The translations under genes and the position numbers were made by a program. A DNA stretch of 64,000 nucleotides from Periweissella fabaria (GTDB taxonomy: Bacteria; Bacillota; Bacilli; Lactobacillales; Lactobacillaceae), in assembly GCF_918814575.1 (NCBI RefSeq), contig NZ_CAKKNS010000001.1, positions 122,182 to 186,181 on the forward strand. The letters are read 5' to 3'. How positions within the stretch are numbered: position 1 is the stretch's first letter; each line of letters starts with the position of its first letter. Positions 61,582 through 64,000 of this stretch are shown in pieces. The notes beneath the pieces were generated by a model. The model worked only from the letters and a program-made list of their open reading frames with translations. It was not told where the DNA came from and made no database searches.

Positions 61582-62103
61582 ATGTATTTCTATAAAATTT
61601 TAGTACAAAGAAATAAAAAGCATTCTCCTTTCTATAATTTTTTAGATAAAGATAGTTATATAGTGGGAAATAAGAAATTTTCTTTTGCCATACAATATAA
61701 TCCTGAAAAATATAATGATTTACTCCTTGATAATAATATATTTAAAGAGTTTAACGAGTGTAATGTTCAACAATTGATAATGACTAACCAAAAATTTTTA
61801 GAAATAATTTATTATCAAAAGATATTTAATATTGAATTGAGAAATTGTAAATTTGATTGTGGAGATATTGATGATTATTTGGATGATGATGAGATTGATG
61901 TTAACGAATTACGAAGTATTATTTTAGAAAATAAACTAACGATTAAGGAAATTTCATGTATAACAACTGATTATAAGCATTTAATTTTACAAAAAAATGG
62001 CGTATTAGGCTTTGACGATGATTTATCAAAGAATAAAAAATATAATGGCATAATTAGATTGATTGACACATTAAATTTAGGACTTAAGGTAATCAAAGAA
62101 TGA
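61582..62103 (+). CDS. Unknown protein 1 of AT-rich operon
   Basis: 173 residues, not recognised. Mixed alpha/beta soluble-looking protein without signal peptide or span. There is an acidic stretch around residues 93-110 (DCGDIDDYLDDDEID) and many Asn, Lys and Ile residues. AAAGG lies 11 bases before the ATG; a nearer ATG at 61578 opens only a five-codon frame. Composition is far more AT-rich than the restriction genes before it, with AGA, ATA and AAA codons. It overlaps the next gene by 4 bp (ATGA). First gene of a tight operon placed directly after a type I restriction system, hence a candidate defence component by context only. Confidence 0.75.
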   Translation: MYFYKILVQRNKKHSPFYNFLDKDSYIVGNKKFSFAIQYNPEKYNDLLLDNNIFKEFNECNVQQLIMTNQKFLEIIYYQKIFNIELRNCKFDCGDIDDYLDDDEIDVNELRSIILENKLTIKEISCITTDYKHLILQKNGVLGFDDDLSKNKKYNGIIRLIDTLNLGLKVIKE

Positions 62104-62822
62104 ATACAGTGTATAATGCAATTCTTTCTTTCCTAATTTCATTATTTGCTCTAATAATAGCTTCGAATACTAATAATTTAATATACGCTTTTCTCGACAA
62201 ACTAAGTTTAAATTCATTTCATGCTGCAGGATTAAGCCTGTGTATAACTTTATTTACAACAATATTACAAGGCATTCTTAGATTTTTGAAAAAATATGTT
62301 ATTAAATTTATTGATAAATTCTTTGGAAGAATTTCAATTGAATGTACGTTCTATTTAGAAAATGAGAATGATTCGGAATGTATTTATTTCACGCCAGTAA
62401 AGGGTACATATGTTGAAAGACAAATAAATGTCGATATTTCAATAAAACCTTCAGGAACTTTTATAATGTGGCTTTCTAAAAAAATGAAAATAGGAATGAC
62501 TGTTTTTTTTAATCCGAATATTGTAGATATAATATTGGAAAACGATGATGATTGGATGGATAGAAATACTCAAGTGGTTAAGTTTAATAAAAATAAGGAT
62601 CTAATATTCGAAGTATTGCGTGATTATAGAATAAATGAATCGAGTAAAAAAAGTTTTATGCAAAGTGAATCTTTTAAAATAAAACCAAAGCGTATAAAAC
62701 ACGCAACAGCAAATATCCAGGTCCAACTAACAGATAGATTTGGTGGATATATATGTAAAATATTTAGTAATTTAAATGTATTGAGTGCTGTTGATATAGT
62801 TTGTGAAAGGGAAGAAAGATGA
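62100..62822 (+). CDS. Unknown protein 2 of AT-rich operon, two-span membrane protein
   Basis: 240 residues, not recognised. Two N-terminal membrane spans (about residues 5-25 and 42-62) are followed by a basic juxtamembrane segment (RFLKKYVIKFIDK) and a cytoplasmic domain of about 160 residues, predicted beta-rich (FYLENENDSECIYFTPV, SIKPSGTFIMW, ATANIQVQLTDRFGG). Membrane-anchored effectors of this general layout occur in several antiphage systems, but I see no specific match. It starts inside the stop of the preceding gene and overlaps the next by 4 bp, so production of the three proteins is coupled. Confidence 0.75.
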   Translation: MNTVYNAILSFLISLFALIIASNTNNLIYAFLDKLSLNSFHAAGLSLCITLFTTILQGILRFLKKYVIKFIDKFFGRISIECTFYLENENDSECIYFTPVKGTYVERQINVDISIKPSGTFIMWLSKKMKIGMTVFFNPNIVDIILENDDDWMDRNTQVVKFNKNKDLIFEVLRDYRINESSKKSFMQSESFKIKPKRIKHATANIQVQLTDRFGGYICKIFSNLNVLSAVDIVCEREER

Positions 62823-63832
62823 CAAAGATATATTCCAGTATTTATTTAATACACGAAAAGACAACGTTGATTGAAGATGAGGAATTTTTTGAAAAAGTTT
62901 ATAAGGATGAATTCCAACATGCTAAAAAGCATAATCTGCAAATGGATAAATTAGATGAATCAGAACGTTTTTTTTATTTTAGGTGGTTGACTCCAGACCC
63001 AGTAGATGAGTTAAAGATTCCAAGATTAAAGGAAAAAGAAGTTCCATTAAGTGAAAATACTATAAAATTTAAAAAAGTTGTTGCTCAAATTGAATATTCT
63101 AAAAAGAAGATAACAGGTGATGATAAAAAAATTTTATTGAAGCAAGATCGTCTAAATATAGCTAATATTGAAACCATTTTCTTTGAAAAAGATAATCAGG
63201 TTTTTGTGCTAATTTTAACTTCTGACGTGAATCATCTACGTAGAGTAAAAAAATTAATTGGAGAGAGTCTAGATGAAACAGGTAATTTAAATTATAATTT
63301 ATCACCTGAATTATTTAACTGGTTAATTTATACATATGAAGAACATAAAGGTATATTGAATACTAACATTACTTTGAAAAATATTAATGGGTTTGTAGGT
63401 AATGTTACTGACGAAGCTAATATATTTACTGGAACTTCGTATCAAACTACGGAATTAATTGTAACCAAAGCATTTATAAGTAATGGGGGACAATTGAGAA
63501 AAATAAGTATGCGAATTGAAGATGATGATGTTAATGTAAGTTACTTTGTGAATGAGGATTCAACTATAATATTAGATTTAAGAGATTCAAGTAAGAAAAG
63601 ATTACTTGATAACCTGGATGATCAAACTTTCCTTCTTTTATATTTGTATGGGTATTTAATATTAAAAGTAAAAAATATTTATTTAGATTGTTCAGTAAAA
63701 TTTATAAATGAAGAAAAACCTAACTTCTCAAAGAAAATAGGAATTGAAGTGATTCAATCAATTATGAAAAACAACGAAATTATGTTAGATGAAATAACAA
63801 AAAATGATAGATTAGGAGAATTCGTATATTAA
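62819..63832 (+). CDS. Unknown protein 3 of AT-rich operon
   Basis: 337 residues, soluble, not recognised. The N-terminal third is charged and Lys/Glu-rich (FFEKVYKDEFQHAKKHN; IPRLKEKEVPLSE). A middle part shows alternating strands (IETIFFEKDNQVFVLILT). The last third includes FLLLYLYGYLILKVKNIYL, which looks like a buried helix rather than a membrane span. It starts in an ATGA overlap with gene 2 and overlaps the following ORF by one base (TAATG). No catalytic motif is obvious by eye. Confidence 0.75.
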   Translation: MTKIYSSIYLIHEKTTLIEDEEFFEKVYKDEFQHAKKHNLQMDKLDESERFFYFRWLTPDPVDELKIPRLKEKEVPLSENTIKFKKVVAQIEYSKKKITGDDKKILLKQDRLNIANIETIFFEKDNQVFVLILTSDVNHLRRVKKLIGESLDETGNLNYNLSPELFNWLIYTYEEHKGILNTNITLKNINGFVGNVTDEANIFTGTSYQTTELIVTKAFISNGGQLRKISMRIEDDDVNVSYFVNEDSTIILDLRDSSKKRLLDNLDDQTFLLLYLYGYLILKVKNIYLDCSVKFINEEKPNFSKKIGIEVIQSIMKNNEIMLDEITKNDRLGEFVY

Positions 63833-64000
63833 TGTGCAAAATACAATTTTATGATATTAATAAAAAGTTGGAATGTGCATTTGAAGAAACAGGAATACCT
63901 AAAATAGATACTTGTGTTTTATGGGCTAACCTTAGCTGTTATTTATTATATAATGAAAAACTTAAAAAAATTGCATATCCATTGTTGGGATCTTTATATT
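63832..64000 (+). CDS. Unknown protein 4 of AT-rich operon (5' part, runs off window)
   Basis: At least 56 residues starting MCKIQFYDINKKLECAFEET, open to the end of the window. The ATG shares its A with the stop of gene 3, and GGAG lies about 13 bases upstream, so it continues the coupled operon. It has several cysteines (residues 2, 15, 28, 36). Family cannot be judged from this fragment. Confidence 0.65.
   Translation, partial: MCKIQFYDINKKLECAFEETGIPKIDTCVLWANLSCYLLYNEKLKKIAYPLLGSLY

Noticed and set aside
61582..63832. Assignment of the AT-rich operon to a named antiphage system such as Kiwa (membrane protein plus larger soluble protein).
   Set aside because: Gene 2 has two spans rather than the four I associate with KwaA, there is an extra first gene, and I see no specific sequence motif. 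Calling it by name would be a guess.
1..64000. tRNA, rRNA, insertion sequence, integrase or prophage genes.
   Set aside because: None could be recognised on either strand; no transposase or integrase motifs and no CCA-ended cloverleaf were seen.

Overview
The window is a continuous piece of a low-GC Gram-positive chromosome, most likely from the Lactobacillaceae. Weissella or a close relative is a guess, not a demonstration. The grounds are strong AGGAGG-type ribosome binding sites, the Bacillus/Lactobacillus gene order ypbB-recQ-lysM protein-cmk-S1 protein-der-ypiA, a LAB-style polyphosphate operon, a POT peptide transporter and an EntA-type bacteriocin immunity gene. I saw no rRNA, tRNA, insertion sequence, prophage or CRISPR array.

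Layout. (1) 1-4.4 kb: iron alcohol dehydrogenase, PspC protein, prmA-rsmE and small membrane proteins. (2) 4.4-7.3 kb: an accessory-looking cassette (TetR repressor, DHA2 efflux pump, DUF4811-like protein) bounded by copies of a 19-bp repeat. (3) 7.3-9.2 kb: membrane-tethered XRE protein, orphan bacteriocin immunity protein and a GNAT acetyltransferase. (4) 9.4-22.2 kb: housekeeping block priA-fmt-rsmB, ypbB-recQ-LysM, cmk, S1 protein, der, ypiA. (5) 22.4-27.2 kb: HD/Ppx-like protein, ppk, ppx. (6) 27.4-38 kb: a substrate-binding/permease fusion and, 8 kb away, its probable ATPase, both behind ARG-box-like sites. Between them lie a LytTR regulator with a LiaF-like partner, an ABC exporter, a sortase, a large membrane protein and an MFS transporter. 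(7) 38-44.3 kb: galK, a GPH sugar transporter, a GalM-like protein that has lost its catalytic residues, and two tandem LacI-type regulators. (8) 44.4-54.5 kb: D,D-carboxypeptidase, DtpT, an unknown membrane protein, a PP2C-like phosphatase, a Zur-regulated zinc uptake locus, a LysM-NlpC/P60 hydrolase, PAP2 phosphatase and a CadD-like protein. (9) 54.5-64 kb: a defence-island-like end with a half-length HsdS, HsdM, an HsdS split by an in-frame stop, HsdR, and then a very AT-rich, tightly overlapping operon of at least four unrecognised genes that runs off the window.

Regulatory logic readable from sequence: two Zur-box-like palindromes between divergent zur and the zinc-binding lipoprotein gene; perfect matches to the WalR consensus upstream of both the D,D-carboxypeptidase and the NlpC/P60 hydrolase; an 18/18 ARG-box match upstream of the amino-acid ATPase; a 21-bp-spaced direct repeat upstream of the LytTR gene; and a palindrome over the TetR/efflux promoter. 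Two genes appear to begin at ATT or ATC codons behind strong Shine-Dalgarno sequences.

Best candidates for something new: the AT-rich overlapping operon at 61.6-64 kb beside the type I restriction system, the two-piece/three-piece HsdS arrangement, and the catalytically dead GalM homologue kept in an intact galactose operon.
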